Source: Bacillus sp. 491mf (GTDB lineage Bacteria > Bacillota > Bacilli > Bacillales > Bacillaceae_G). From it: DNA of 64,000 bases. How positions within the stretch are numbered: position 1 is the first letter of the stretch; each line of letters begins with the position of its first letter. The notes beneath the pieces were generated by a model. That model saw only the letters and a list, made by a program, of their open reading frames with translations. It made no database searches and had not been told where the DNA came from. A program made the position numbers and the translations under genes. Of this stretch, positions 1-9,540 are shown piece by piece. The DNA lies in contig NZ_FOLV01000003.1 of NCBI RefSeq assembly GCF_900112415.1, positions 62,001 through 126,000 of the forward strand, written 5' to 3'.

Positions 1-1556
1 CTTGTTGGTGTGAGATACGTTGTTAAGGCACGGTAGTAGATTTTTTCTGCTTTTTCTTTACCAATAGCAGTAATTGTTAAGTATGCAGCTTTATTTGGAA
101 TACCGCTATTAGTATGTACGCCGCCATTATCGCCTTCTTCTGTTGCGGGTAAATATTGATAGTCTCTCATATGAGCAGGTTGGTCATGCTTTTCAGGATT
201 GGATAAGCTGCGAAGTGCATCACCTTTAACTCCAGGTGTGTATACTGCTTCTCCTAAATCCCAATTGGCTGGATCAACGAAATATCCAAATACATCAGAA
301 AAAGATTCATTTAGTGCACCGGATTGACTTATGTAGCGAAGATCAGCTGAGTATTCAGTCACCGCATGTGTTAGTTCATGGGCAACGACATCAAGAGAAC
401 CTGAAAGTGGTGCGAATTCAACACCATCGCCATCTCCATAAATCATTTGTTGACCATTCCAGTACGCATTATTATAGTTGTTTCCATAATGGACTGCAGA
501 ACGAATCGTTTTCCCGTTTCCATCAAAACTGTTGCGATTATGAACATTTTTGTAATAATCATATACTTTGCCAGCATAAACATGAGCATCAACCGCAGGA
601 GCTTGGTCCTTATCTACCCAAGCATTATCGTTATCGAATAGATAGTAATTCTTTGGATTGTCTTCAGTGCTGTGATTTACTGTAAATGTTTCAATGACGC
701 CACCATTCATCGGCTTTGTTGTGTCTTTTAAATAATATTTTCCGTATTGGCTGCCATATGTTGTATTCAGGTTTTTTCGATCCCCTAGTACTCCGTTGCC
801 ATAGCCTTTTTGCGAAGTATCTGCATCTGTAACAGCATTATATGAATCTACAATTGTTCCATCTTCTGCGTTTACATAGATTTTCCAGTTTGCTCCATAA
901 GGCTTAATGAATTGTAATTGCACTTTATAAGTTAAATAATAATTCCCGTCTTTTTCATAAACAACTAAATCTGCATTTTCATTTGTAGATTTTGCGTTTT
1001 CTTTCATTTGCTCTAATGGAGCTCCATTTGTTTCTACTAATGTATCTTTTTTGGCAAGATTAATATGTTTCCATGCATTTGAAAGAGCTGCTTCTTTTGT
1101 AATCTTTGCTTTTGTATTTTCTTTTAATTGCTCTGTGGCAGCTGGATGTACGTCTCCGTTGACTGTTGTTACTTTTCCATCACGATTTGTATGAACAATG
1201 AATTTTGCACCATCAACTGGTACTTTATTAATAGATTGATTGTACACATAATGTTTCATACCTAAATCATCTGACTTTACTTCTTTCAGTGTTAAGTCAG
1301 TTTGTGGGTTGATTTTAAATAACTCTTTATTTTCTTCAAGGAACGCTTTCACTGCTTTTTCTGATTCTACTTTTTTATCGGATAATTCTCCTGAAAGAAA
1401 GGCTGGGTTTCCTTTCTCATCATTCCACGTTTTTTGAACAACTTCCATTTTATCCAAAGCTTTTTGCTGAGATGCTTGTTCTTCTGCAAAAGCATTTGAA
1501 ATTGGGGCACCTAAAACCATTCCGGTTGCTAGTAATGTAACGACTGATTTCTTCAT
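1..1556 (-). CDS. Bacillolysin-type neutral metalloprotease (M4), 3' end outside window
   Basis: Secreted zinc protease of the thermolysin family; about 518 codons are visible and the C-terminus lies beyond base 1. The N-terminus is a signal peptide (MKKSVVTLLATGMVLGAP, then an Ala-rich cleavage region) followed by an FTP/PepSY-type propeptide to roughly residue 240. The catalytic domain has the zinc motif HELTH at residues 393-397 and the third ligand Glu417 in a LNESFSDVFGY segment; these are the expected M4 residues. ATG at 1556 follows an AAGGAG ribosome site. An exact PlcR box lies 86 bases upstream, so PlcR-PapR quorum control is expected. B. cereus carries several npr paralogues and I cannot say which one this is. 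Confidence 0.93.
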   Translation of the reverse strand, partial: MKKSVVTLLATGMVLGAPISNAFAEEQASQQKALDKMEVVQKTWNDEKGNPAFLSGELSDKKVESEKAVKAFLEENKELFKINPQTDLTLKEVKSDDLGMKHYVYNQSINKVPVDGAKFIVHTNRDGKVTTVNGDVHPAATEQLKENTKAKITKEAALSNAWKHINLAKKDTLVETNGAPLEQMKENAKSTNENADLVVYEKDGNYYLTYKVQLQFIKPYGANWKIYVNAEDGTIVDSYNAVTDADTSQKGYGNGVLGDRKNLNTTYGSQYGKYYLKDTTKPMNGGVIETFTVNHSTEDNPKNYYLFDNDNAWVDKDQAPAVDAHVYAGKVYDYYKNVHNRNSFDGNGKTIRSAVHYGNNYNNAYWNGQQMIYGDGDGVEFAPLSGSLDVVAHELTHAVTEYSADLRYISQSGALNESFSDVFGYFVDPANWDLGEAVYTPGVKGDALRSLSNPEKHDQPAHMRDYQYLPATEEGDNGGVHTNSGIPNKAAYLTITAIGKEKAEKIYYRALTTYLTPT

Positions 1557-1607
1557 TTCTATTTCTCCTTTTAATATTCCGTATAATAAAGATGCATCTT
1601 AGTAATG

Positions 1608-1657
1608 AGTATACAAAAAATGTCATGGTTTTGTGGTTGTATATGCAAAATTACATA
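1608..1657 (-). promoter_or_regulatory. PlcR box and -10 of the neutral protease
   Basis: TATGCAAAATTACATA at 1642-1657 fits the PlcR consensus TATGNAN4TNCATA at every defined position. On the minus strand a TATACT -10 hexamer lies at 1608-1613, 28 bases beyond the box, which leads into the protease gene. Confidence 0.85.
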
Positions 1658-1783
1658 TATTAAAATTCCGCATTGTTCTTATTTTTAGGAATTATCTATC
1701 TATTATTAGTGTAGAGAAATTTTTTAAAAATGATTTATGGGATAGGGGAATTTAAGGTGTAGAAGTTTCTGTTTTCATGCAAT

Positions 1784-1816
1784 AAAAAAAGAGCGACATG
1801 CTAATAACATGCGCTC
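1784..1816 (-). terminator. Rho-independent terminator of the P450 gene
   Basis: On the minus strand GAGCGCATG, a six-base loop, then CATGTCGCTC and a run of T. It lies 47 bases past the P450 stop. The rest of the 1557-1862 gap holds only the PlcR promoter and AT-rich DNA. Confidence 0.85.
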
Positions 1817-1862
1817 AGCTCTTCATATTTTGATAATCTATATATTTTGTACGATAGTCTCT

Positions 1863-3071
1863 TCACTTTAAAAGAATCGGCAAATGTTTCAATGTTTGTT
1901 CATTCTCTAGTAGGCAGTTTTCTAGATGAAAAGATGGGGAAAGTGTTATTTCTTTATGTTGTTGAATAAAGGTTGTTAGAGCGATTGTAGCCTCTAATCG
2001 TGCAAGTGGTGCACCTAAGCAAAAGTGTGGTCCTTTTCCAAATGTCATATGTTTGTCATTACCTGCGCGGTGTATGTCAAAACAGCTAGCGTTCTGGAAC
2101 TGTTTCTCATCTAAGTTTGCGGCACTTACCCAAGTAACAATCATTTGTCCTTTTTTCATGTTTGGTCCAAATATGTTTGTATCTTCCGTTATTGTACGGG
2201 CTAATGTGACTGGAAAACGATAACGTAACACCTCTTCAACTGCTTGCGGGATATAATCTGGATTCTCACGTAATTCTTTATACGTTCCTGGTTGATCAAC
2301 TAAGAAACAATAAAAACTATTGATGATTAAATTTGTAGTTGTTTCATTGCCAGCTGCTAGTAAGCCCAGTGAGAAATCTACAATCTCTTCATCTGTTAAT
2401 CGCTCACCTTCATATTCCGCCCTTATTAAGTCTGAAAGGATGTCGTCTGCTAGATTGCATCGTTTTTCTTGGACAATAGGAAGAAGATACGTTTTAAATT
2501 CTTTCATAGCGATTGCTTTTTGTTGATCTAAATCAGCAAATTTCTCTCGGCTATACGGCATGAATAAAATATCGGACCATCGTTTCACCTTTTTTAAATC
2601 TGTTGTAGGGACACCTAATAAATTAGAAATGACAGTGACAGGGAATGGGGCTGCTAAGTCTTCTACAATATCAATTTCATCACGATTTCTTAGCTTTTCT
2701 ATCATTTCATTTGCGAGTGCTTGTATATGTGGTTTCCACTCAGTTAAACTGCGCGGTGTAAATGCTTTTGAAACGATAGAACGAACATTGCGGTGTTCAG
2801 GAGGATCAGAAGAGTTTAAATTCATTCTCGTTTCTCGCTGCGGAAATGAAAACTGCTGACGGTCTCTTCTACTTGAAAATAATCGGAAGTCAGATAAAAC
2901 CCGGTTCACATCATCATACGAAAACACATTCCATACATCTTGCTCTGTATCATAATAAACAGAATGATTCTCTCTCATATACTGATACCAAGAATATGGA
3001 TTCCAAAGCTCATCTTTTGTTTTTAGTTTGGAAATTTCATGAACTAAAATGACACTTTCAGGTGACTTCAT
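1863..3071 (-). CDS. Cytochrome P450, CYP109-like
   Basis: Haem-thiolate monooxygenase of 402 residues, soluble bacterial class. Visible motifs are the I-helix AGNETT (residues 240-245), ExxR in EEVLR (Glu280-Arg283) and the haem loop FGKGPHFCLGAP with the ligand Cys351. The overall sequence resembles the B. subtilis YjiB/CYP109B type, whose members oxidise fatty acids, terpenoids and steroids. The open frame continues upstream to 3272, but ATG at 3071 follows AGGAGGGGATATCT with good spacing, so it is taken as the start. No ferredoxin or reductase gene is adjacent, so redox partners must come from elsewhere. It is monocistronic with its own terminator. The substrate cannot be read from sequence. 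Confidence 0.93.
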   Translation of the reverse strand: MKSPESVILVHEISKLKTKDELWNPYSWYQYMRENHSVYYDTEQDVWNVFSYDDVNRVLSDFRLFSSRRDRQQFSFPQRETRMNLNSSDPPEHRNVRSIVSKAFTPRSLTEWKPHIQALANEMIEKLRNRDEIDIVEDLAAPFPVTVISNLLGVPTTDLKKVKRWSDILFMPYSREKFADLDQQKAIAMKEFKTYLLPIVQEKRCNLADDILSDLIRAEYEGERLTDEEIVDFSLGLLAAGNETTTNLIINSFYCFLVDQPGTYKELRENPDYIPQAVEEVLRYRFPVTLARTITEDTNIFGPNMKKGQMIVTWVSAANLDEKQFQNASCFDIHRAGNDKHMTFGKGPHFCLGAPLARLEATIALTTFIQQHKEITLSPSFHLENCLLENEQTLKHLPILLK

Positions 3072-3310
3072 AGATATCCCCTCCTTTTTTCTTTTGAAAA
3101 AACAATTAGGAGTTTCTAAGTTGTATAGGTTCATATGTTTTATTCTAGCATAAGAGGGAGGGATGTTTATTTTTGGCAGGTTGAGAAAAAACTTTGGTGT
3201 AATAAGATACTTGAAAATTTTTGCTTGATTGTGAAGGGGGATTGTGTCAAAAGGATAGTATACTAGATACAAATTTCATTTAATAACATAGAAATACTTG
3301 TTTTGAAATA

Positions 3311-3342
3311 ATAAAAAAGCTAGCAAAATGCTAGCTTTTTAT
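3311..3342 (-). terminator. Terminator overlapping the toxin-like gene stop
   Basis: AAAAAGCTAGC, short loop, GCTAGCTTTTT. It is symmetrical, so it can work in both directions. The stop codon of the toxin-like gene lies inside the outer stem. Confidence 0.85.
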
Positions 3343-4256
3343 TTAGATGTAAGAGCTAATAGAACATCTACTGGGTAATCATATGTTTTTCTTAATTTAA
3401 ATTCATAATAGTCAGACACACCTGGGCTTGAATTTCCATTATTAATAAATTCTTGTAACTTAGCACCTGGCTGAACTGAATATTTCGCTACTTGTTGATA
3501 TAATGCAGTTCGATATTGATCATATGCATAATCAGGTTTTGGATTAAAATCGAATGTTTTCGAAGTTGTAGTTTCCTCAGTTACTGTTGTATTATTTTCA
3601 AAACTAGTAGTTAACGAAGTTGAAAATTTAGCAACGTCTTCAGATCCTACTTCAAATCCTAATGTAAGAGAAAAGCCAAAAGTGTTTGATTTAGAAAGGC
3701 CACTTGTTACGGATTTGCTCCAATGGTAACCAGAGTTTTTATCTACAATGTTAGAATCAATTAATTTCCAATAAATATCTTTTTTTAGTTTTGTATCAGA
3801 AAGAATCTCTTTGAAAGTTTCTTTAGACAAACCAATTGTATATGCCAATTTACCAGGTGTGAAATTTACGTTATAGTCATCTTTAACTTCAGTAACTCGA
3901 GTACCATCAGGTAATACAACTAAAAACGGAGTATCCTTCAACTGCTTTGTTGACATAGTTTGAGCTTTCTTTGCATAAAGGTCAACATATACATAGTCGA
4001 TTAAATCACCATGTTGTGTACTAGAATATGCCTCATAAGGAAACTCTTGATAAGGTCCTGTAGGAGCCTGAGGAATAGGAAGACCACTTTGCTCAACTTG
4101 TGCTGCTGTCATAGGTGCTTTTGCTTCTTGAGAACCGATTACTACTGGAAGATTTCCTACATTCGTATCTGCTGAAGAAAATCCTGGTGCTACAAATAAA
4201 GCTGTACTTAATACAAATGCTGCCGGAATAATTTTTGTAATTTTCTGTTTTTTCAT
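3339..4256 (-). CDS. Secreted ETX/MTX2-like beta-pore-forming toxin candidate
   Basis: A 305-residue protein with a clear signal peptide (MKKQKITKIIPAAFVLSTAL, cleaved near FSSA-DT). The central part is rich in alternating Ser/Thr and hydrophobic residues (LTTSFENNTTVTEETTTSKT), the look of the amphipathic insertion hairpin and flanking strands in epsilon-toxin/MTX2 aerolysin-type pore formers. The remainder is beta-rich with aromatic clusters. Assignment rests on this pattern, the length and secretion; no short catalytic motif exists to confirm it. ATG 4256 is preferred over the GTG at 4265 because AGAGGTG sits correctly before it. An exact PlcR box lies about 530 bases upstream, so it may belong to the virulence regulon with a long 5' leader. 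Alternative: another secreted beta-sandwich protein. Confidence 0.65.
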   Translation of the reverse strand: MKKQKITKIIPAAFVLSTALFVAPGFSSADTNVGNLPVVIGSQEAKAPMTAAQVEQSGLPIPQAPTGPYQEFPYEAYSSTQHGDLIDYVYVDLYAKKAQTMSTKQLKDTPFLVVLPDGTRVTEVKDDYNVNFTPGKLAYTIGLSKETFKEILSDTKLKKDIYWKLIDSNIVDKNSGYHWSKSVTSGLSKSNTFGFSLTLGFEVGSEDVAKFSTSLTTSFENNTTVTEETTTSKTFDFNPKPDYAYDQYRTALYQQVAKYSVQPGAKLQEFINNGNSSPGVSDYYEFKLRKTYDYPVDVLLALTSK

Positions 4257-4782
4257 CCTGCACACCTCTTTAGTCTGATTTTAACTGATAAAATTTCCAT
4301 CTTGCTCTAAGATCTATTTACCAAACTATAAGTGTAAAAGAACTGAAACTATGTTTCTATTTGGCTTATCGAGAATAAATGTAGTTGATAAATTGATAAG
4401 AATGTAATTTTGGAAATAAAGCCTTTCAAACTTAAAGTTTTCGATTTACACGATATAATCGACTACAATTACTAGTGATGAACCTCTTATTTTCTTTTGC
4501 TTCTCATAGAAGGTAAAAATCTTATACACTCATTAAAACACCATGTTTTTGCTAAGTAAATCATAAAATTGCGCCTAATAAAATGTATAAATTTTATATA
4601 AGGATTAATCGTTATAAAAATAATTATAGTACTAAAATCCTATCTTTATAAAATATAATAATTTTAAGTTTATATTTCTCTGAAAAATAGAATTATTATA
4701 ATTAATTGTAAAAAATAGTTATATGAAAAATGTTTTTAGTATAATGAAATAATATCCAGTATACTGTTTTCCTATATTTTAC

Positions 4783-4798
4783 TATGCAAAATTGCATA
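4783..4798. promoter_or_regulatory. PlcR box in the gap before the toxin-like gene
   Basis: TATGCAAAATTGCATA matches TATGNAN4TNCATA exactly. On the minus strand a TATTAT hexamer lies at 4749-4754 with the same 28-base spacing seen at the protease promoter, so it probably drives the toxin-like gene with a leader near 480 bases. A rightward role toward 5420 is less likely, as no well-spaced -10 is seen. Confidence 0.75.
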
Positions 4799-5055
4799 AA
4801 ATATAAGGGTAAAAATACATAAAATAAAGGTTTTTTTAGAAAGATTAATATGAATGATAACTCGTAAGATTATTATTCATTAGATAATAAATACATATTT
4901 GATGAATAGTATTGTTTAGATTCATATAAGGACTAATAGAATATAAATATGTCGTAACAAAGGGAAAGTGAGTGCGTTTAGGTTGGTATTTATACTGTTG
5001 GAAAAATGGTTATATATTGAAAGGATGTTTTCTGTATATAAAAGCATCTTTTTTA

Positions 5056-5128
5056 GGTGGCGAGAGGATCTGACCGTGCATAGAAATGTCCAAGACTTTG
5101 CTTGCCACATACAAGGTTGAAAACAAAA
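5056..5128 (+). repeat. Dispersed repeat A, full-length copy 1
   Basis: A 73-base intergenic element containing CGAGAGGATCTGACCGTGC followed by CATAGAAATGTCC and GCCACATACAAGGTTGAAAA. Matching copies lie at 26401-26477 (+) and 56762-56834 (-), with shorter ones at 37563, 39535 and 53843. Confidence 0.75.
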
Positions 5129-5133
5129 GGAGA

Positions 5134-5205
5134 AAGCAAGTAACGATCATGTTGTATACTGCATAGCGGTGACTTTTATAGCGGAAAATTCAAATGTACA
5201 TAGTT
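5134..5205 (+). repeat. Dispersed repeat B, copy 1
   Basis: Contains ATGTTGTATACTGCATAG, then GTGACTT and AATTCAAATGTACATA. A second copy at 27968-28036 shares the same blocks in the same order. Confidence 0.6.
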
Positions 5206-5419
5206 TATGTTATTAAGAAATACTGATGATTATTCTACTCAATTACATGATTTGTTTTTGCAATATTTAGAAAAAATGCACAAATGCATATTTTGAAGTT
5301 GTTTATATGTGTTAATATTTGGATAAAGTAAAAGGGCATTATTACCATTCGTTGCGGTTGATTTTCTATTTAAGAAAGGAAAGAAAATATAAATGTTTAG
5401 CTGAAGGGGAGGGGTGGCT

Positions 5420-6091
5420 TTGGAAACAATTATAAAACAACATGTGCAACGCGTAAGTTTATCTTGGGGAAATATAGTGAAATTAATTATATTTGCGGTT
5501 ATATTAGGAAACATTGTGGCATCTATTGTGATGTGGATAGGAAAGCCTTTTTTTGGATGGTATAATGTCGGACTTATTTCTTTTTTTGCCGTGTTAATTT
5601 GTTTATTCGTGTATAGTCCTAGTCGTGAATATTTAAGAAATGCTTGGAATATAAGAGAATTGAAGAATTGGCGAAACTATTTTTGGGTTATAGGCGGATT
5701 TTTTATTAATTGGATAGCATACAGTAGCTTACACCATATTCCATCTCAAAGTATTTGGGAAGTGTTTACGAGCTCTCACCATAGTTATCCATTAGATACA
5801 ACAATATTGCAGAAAGCCCAATATATTTTGTCCAATGCTTTAATGGCTCCTATATGCGAAGAAGTAGTTGTGAGAGGGATTATATTTAAAAGAATAATGG
5901 AAGATAAAGGAATGTTTACGGGTGTTGTTGTGTCTTCTCTTATCTTTGCAATCATGCATCACTCTTTAGATATGTTATACTTCATGCAATTGTTTGTATC
6001 AGGTGTTTCACTTGCTTTGACTTATCGTTATACGCGGTCTCTTATATTCCCAATTCTTCTGCATGGTATATGGAATATTTTGTGCTTGTAG
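5420..6091 (+). CDS. CPBP-family (CAAX/Abi-type) intramembrane metalloprotease
   Basis: Membrane protein of about 223 residues with several hydrophobic segments. It carries the CPBP motifs in order: EEVVVRG near residues 147-153 (catalytic Glu pair and Arg), FAIMHH, and the C-terminal HGIWN. These define intramembrane glutamate-type proteases related to Rce1 and Abi proteins. In Firmicutes such proteins process or protect against peptides such as bacteriocins; the substrate here is unknown. A GTG at 5414 is also in frame, but GGGGAGG at 5407-5413 lies six bases before TTG 5420, so TTG is chosen. It stands alone and ends before a bidirectional terminator at 6183. Confidence 0.85.
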   Translation: METIIKQHVQRVSLSWGNIVKLIIFAVILGNIVASIVMWIGKPFFGWYNVGLISFFAVLICLFVYSPSREYLRNAWNIRELKNWRNYFWVIGGFFINWIAYSSLHHIPSQSIWEVFTSSHHSYPLDTTILQKAQYILSNALMAPICEEVVVRGIIFKRIMEDKGMFTGVVVSSLIFAIMHHSLDMLYFMQLFVSGVSLALTYRYTRSLIFPILLHGIWNILCL

Positions 6092-6182
6092 TATAGTGCT
6101 AGTTTTTAAAATTTTTTATGTGAAAATATACATATCTTTGTTTTTTTATAATGTCACTAGTTTCTTAAGGGAAGCTATTAAA

Positions 6183-6232
6183 GAAAAGGAGAACACATAT
6201 TGGCCATATAGCATATGTGTTCTCCTTTTTTA

Positions 6233-6233
<1 letters not shown>
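6183..6233. terminator. Bidirectional terminator between CPBP gene and hmoB
   Basis: AAGGAGAACACATAT, twelve-base loop, ATATGTGTTCTCCTTTTTT. A-run and T-run on the two sides allow it to serve the two convergent genes. Confidence 0.9.
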
Positions 6234-6951
<718 letters not shown>

Positions 6952-9069
6952 ATGAAGAATACAAAGAGGGTTCTCATTGGCTTTGTTTCTATTTTTATAT
7001 TTGCGATTGTTCTCTATAAATTTATTGTATTTACCGGCAGTTATATGACGGATGAAAAGAGACTTGTATTCCATTCTTCATCAAAAATTGTGGATCAGCG
7101 TGGCAAAGAAATTACAAAGCTTTATTTGGAGAATCGGGAATTGGTACATATTGAAGATATTCCTTCATTTGTACAACAAGCTTTTTTAGCTGTTGAAGAT
7201 GCGCGCTTTTATGACCATCATGGCATTGATTTTCCTTCTATTGTAAGAGCGCTTTATAAAGACGCCCTCGTTGGAGAGAAGGTAGAGGGCGGGAGTACGA
7301 TTACTCAGCAACTTGTGAAAAATGTCTTTTTATCGAATGAAAAAACGTGGTTTCGTAAAATGAAGGAAGTTGCGATTTCGTTTCACTTGGAGAAAAAGTA
7401 TACGAAGCAGCAGCTTTTGGAAATGTATTTAAATCATATTTATTTTGGACACGGAGCCTATGGCATTCAATCGGCTGCTAAATTTTACTTTAATAAGGAA
7501 GCGTGGCAATTGACGCTTGAGGAAGGAGCGATGCTCGCAGCTCTTCCGAAAGCGCCGAGCAACTACTCACCACTTTTGCATCCAGAAAAAAGTAAGGAGC
7601 GCCGTGATTTAATTTTATCGTTAATGCATAAGCAAGGATATTTATCAGCAGAAGAAACGGTGCGTTACCAAGGAAAAACAATTGCTCTTTATATGAATCA
7701 AAATGAACAAGAGCTTGCTTATATGCCGTACATCGATATGGTAATTGATGAGGCCGCTCGTACGTATGGGCTATCTCACCAAGAAGTATTGCGCGGCGGA
7801 TATACGTTTGTTGTGGCGATGGATGATAAGATGCAAAAGACAGCATATGAACAATTGCAAAATGTCCGTAATTTTCCGATGCAAGACGATGATATGCAAG
7901 GTGCCGTTCTTTTTATGGATAGTAAGACAGGAGGGATAAGAGCGGCCATTGGCGGAAGGCATTATATTGCGCGCGGATTAAATCGGGTTTATGCAAAGCG
8001 GCAGCCGGGCTCTGTATTAAAGCCGCTTCTTGTGTATGCACCAGCACTTGAAACGAAAAAGTATACACCATATTCTTTATTATCAAATGAACGAGGTTCG
8101 TTTGATGGGTATGAACCGCGCAATTACAACGATCAGTATTCGAAGGAAGTAACGATGTATGATGCTCTTTTGCAATCGGCTAATGTTCCAGCTGTGTCTC
8201 TCCTGCATGAAATTGGGATAGAAGAAGGGAAGCAATATTTAGAAAAAGGAAATATTCACATTCCGGAACGTGGTCTTAGTACTGCACTTGGTGGTTTACA
8301 AGAAGGAGTGTCACCGTTCGAACTTGTGAAAATGTATCGTGCGTTCGTAGCGGATGGAAAAATTATTGAACCGCATGTAATTGAGAAAGTGCTGAATCGG
8401 CACGGAGAAGTAATTGGACAAGCAACCAATAAAGAAATTGAAGTTTTTTCGAAGCAAACGGCTTGGTACATGACAAGAATGCTTGAAGGTGTTGTCAAAG
8501 AAGGGACTGCTCAAGATGGTGTGTATAAAGGAGCACTTGCTGGGAAAACAGGAACAACGTCGCTGCCAAGTCAAGAAGACGGGGCAAGAGATATTTGGTT
8601 TGTTGGGTATACACCGCATATCGTCGGAGCCGTTTGGATGGGATATGACCGCACGGATGACAAACATTATGTACGCGGGAGCAGTTCTTATCCAACAAAA
8701 TTATTTAAGACCATTTTAGGAAAAGCAAATGTAAAAGCCGAGCATACCTTCGCGCAGCCGTGCGGCGTTGAAACCATTGGAGAGCCGATTCGCTTAAGTA
8801 AAGTAGACGGCTTAGAAGCGAAATTAACGTTTACTCCGCTTGGTTTGTTTACCGCAAAGTTAACATGGAATCAACTTCCTGATAAGAGAGTGCAATATCG
8901 TATTTATAAAATAGACAAAGGGAAAACGACTCATATCGATACAGTAACTGGAAAAGGGGAGTATGAAGTAAAGTTTATGAACGTTTTTAAAGAGCCGCGT
9001 TATTACGTTGTACCGTTTAATCCACAAACAAATCGAGAAGGAGAAAAAACAAAACAGGTGAAACCATAA
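6952..9069 (+). CDS. pbpF: Class A penicillin-binding protein (glycosyltransferase/transpeptidase)
   Basis: A 705-residue bifunctional cell-wall enzyme. One N-terminal membrane anchor (residues 8-28) precedes the GT51 domain with EDARFYDHHG (catalytic Glu82) and GGSTITQQ (113-120). The transpeptidase follows, with SVLK (catalytic Ser354, Lys357), SAN (409-411) and KTGT (532-535). A beta-rich C-terminal tail of about 100 residues completes it. Size and position between hmoB and hemE match B. subtilis pbpF (PBP2C/1F), which acts in vegetative and spore wall synthesis. ATG 6952 is preceded by GGAAGG and a short spacer. All active-site residues are present. Confidence 0.94.
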   Translation: MKNTKRVLIGFVSIFIFAIVLYKFIVFTGSYMTDEKRLVFHSSSKIVDQRGKEITKLYLENRELVHIEDIPSFVQQAFLAVEDARFYDHHGIDFPSIVRALYKDALVGEKVEGGSTITQQLVKNVFLSNEKTWFRKMKEVAISFHLEKKYTKQQLLEMYLNHIYFGHGAYGIQSAAKFYFNKEAWQLTLEEGAMLAALPKAPSNYSPLLHPEKSKERRDLILSLMHKQGYLSAEETVRYQGKTIALYMNQNEQELAYMPYIDMVIDEAARTYGLSHQEVLRGGYTFVVAMDDKMQKTAYEQLQNVRNFPMQDDDMQGAVLFMDSKTGGIRAAIGGRHYIARGLNRVYAKRQPGSVLKPLLVYAPALETKKYTPYSLLSNERGSFDGYEPRNYNDQYSKEVTMYDALLQSANVPAVSLLHEIGIEEGKQYLEKGNIHIPERGLSTALGGLQEGVSPFELVKMYRAFVADGKIIEPHVIEKVLNRHGEVIGQATNKEIEVFSKQTAWYMTRMLEGVVKEGTAQDGVYKGALAGKTGTTSLPSQEDGARDIWFVGYTPHIVGAVWMGYDRTDDKHYVRGSSSYPTKLFKTILGKANVKAEHTFAQPCGVETIGEPIRLSKVDGLEAKLTFTPLGLFTAKLTWNQLPDKRVQYRIYKIDKGKTTHIDTVTGKGEYEVKFMNVFKEPRYYVVPFNPQTNREGEKTKQVKP

Positions 9070-9169
9070 TTTCAGCTTGTGCTATAATGGGAATGTTCCG
9101 AAATAAGCATGGTATTGCCATATGTTTGTGTCAATTTCATGAACATCGCACATAATGTTGTACATTTTC

Positions 9170-9193
9170 TTTTTACTAATTGTATAGTAAAAA
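9170..9193. promoter_or_regulatory. Operator-like palindrome upstream of hemE
   Basis: TTTTTACTA, six bases, TAGTAAAAA: a perfect nine-base inverted repeat in the 297-base pbpF-hemE gap. It does not match Fur, PerR or HssR boxes as I know them. The bound protein is unknown. Confidence 0.5.
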
Positions 9194-9228
9194 AGGTAAA
9201 ATGAAACTTCTATTAATAGGAGGATTTC

Positions 9229-9540
9229 ATGTTGATAGAAGGCCCTTATCAATTGGGTTTTTACGGGCAGTTATCCCACTTTTATGGTGAGGATTTTATT
9301 GCCCGTTCATACGGGATAAAAAGAATAGAATTTGGTAGCTGTATTAGAAAAAGGGGGACAAGAATTTGGTACGACAAATCAATGAAACATTTTTACAAGC
9401 ATGTAGAGGAGAACGCACGGATTATGTACCAGCATGGTATATGCGCCAAGCAGGTCGTTCCCAGCCAGAATACAGAAAGATTAAAGAGAAGTATTCTTTG
9501 TTTGAAATTACACATCAGCCAGAGCTTTGTGCTTATGTAA
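9229..9540 (+). CDS. Possible upstream ORF overlapping the start of hemE
   Basis: ATG 9229 has an ideal AGGAGG five bases upstream and opens a 103-codon frame that runs 175 bases into hemE in another frame. The protein (starting [13 protein letters not shown]) is unlike anything I recognise. Its first third covers an RNA inverted repeat, ACGGGCA/TGCCCGT (about 9264-9306). It may be a translated regulatory leader rather than a functional protein, or chance; the strong ribosome site is the only positive evidence. Confidence 0.3.
   Translation: MLIEGPYQLGFYGQLSHFYGEDFIARSYGIKRIEFGSCIRKRGTRIWYDKSMKHFYKHVEENARIMYQHGICAKQVVPSQNTERLKRSILCLKLHISQSFVLM

Larger units (their letters stand above)
4257..5419. 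other. Long AT-rich intergenic region
   Basis: About 1.16 kb without a convincing gene. It contains the PlcR box at 4783, two short dispersed repeats (5056-5128 and 5134-5205) and very AT-rich DNA. Open frames at 4922-5110 and 5239-5514 (minus) lack ribosome sites and recognisable protein sequence. Confidence 0.7.

Noticed and set aside
236-685. 149-codon plus-strand frame
   Set aside because: Lies opposite the neutral protease catalytic domain, which has intact motifs; composition is not protein-like.
4922-5514. Minus-strand frames of 62 and 91 codons
   Set aside because: They overlap dispersed repeats and the CPBP gene start, with no ribosome sites.
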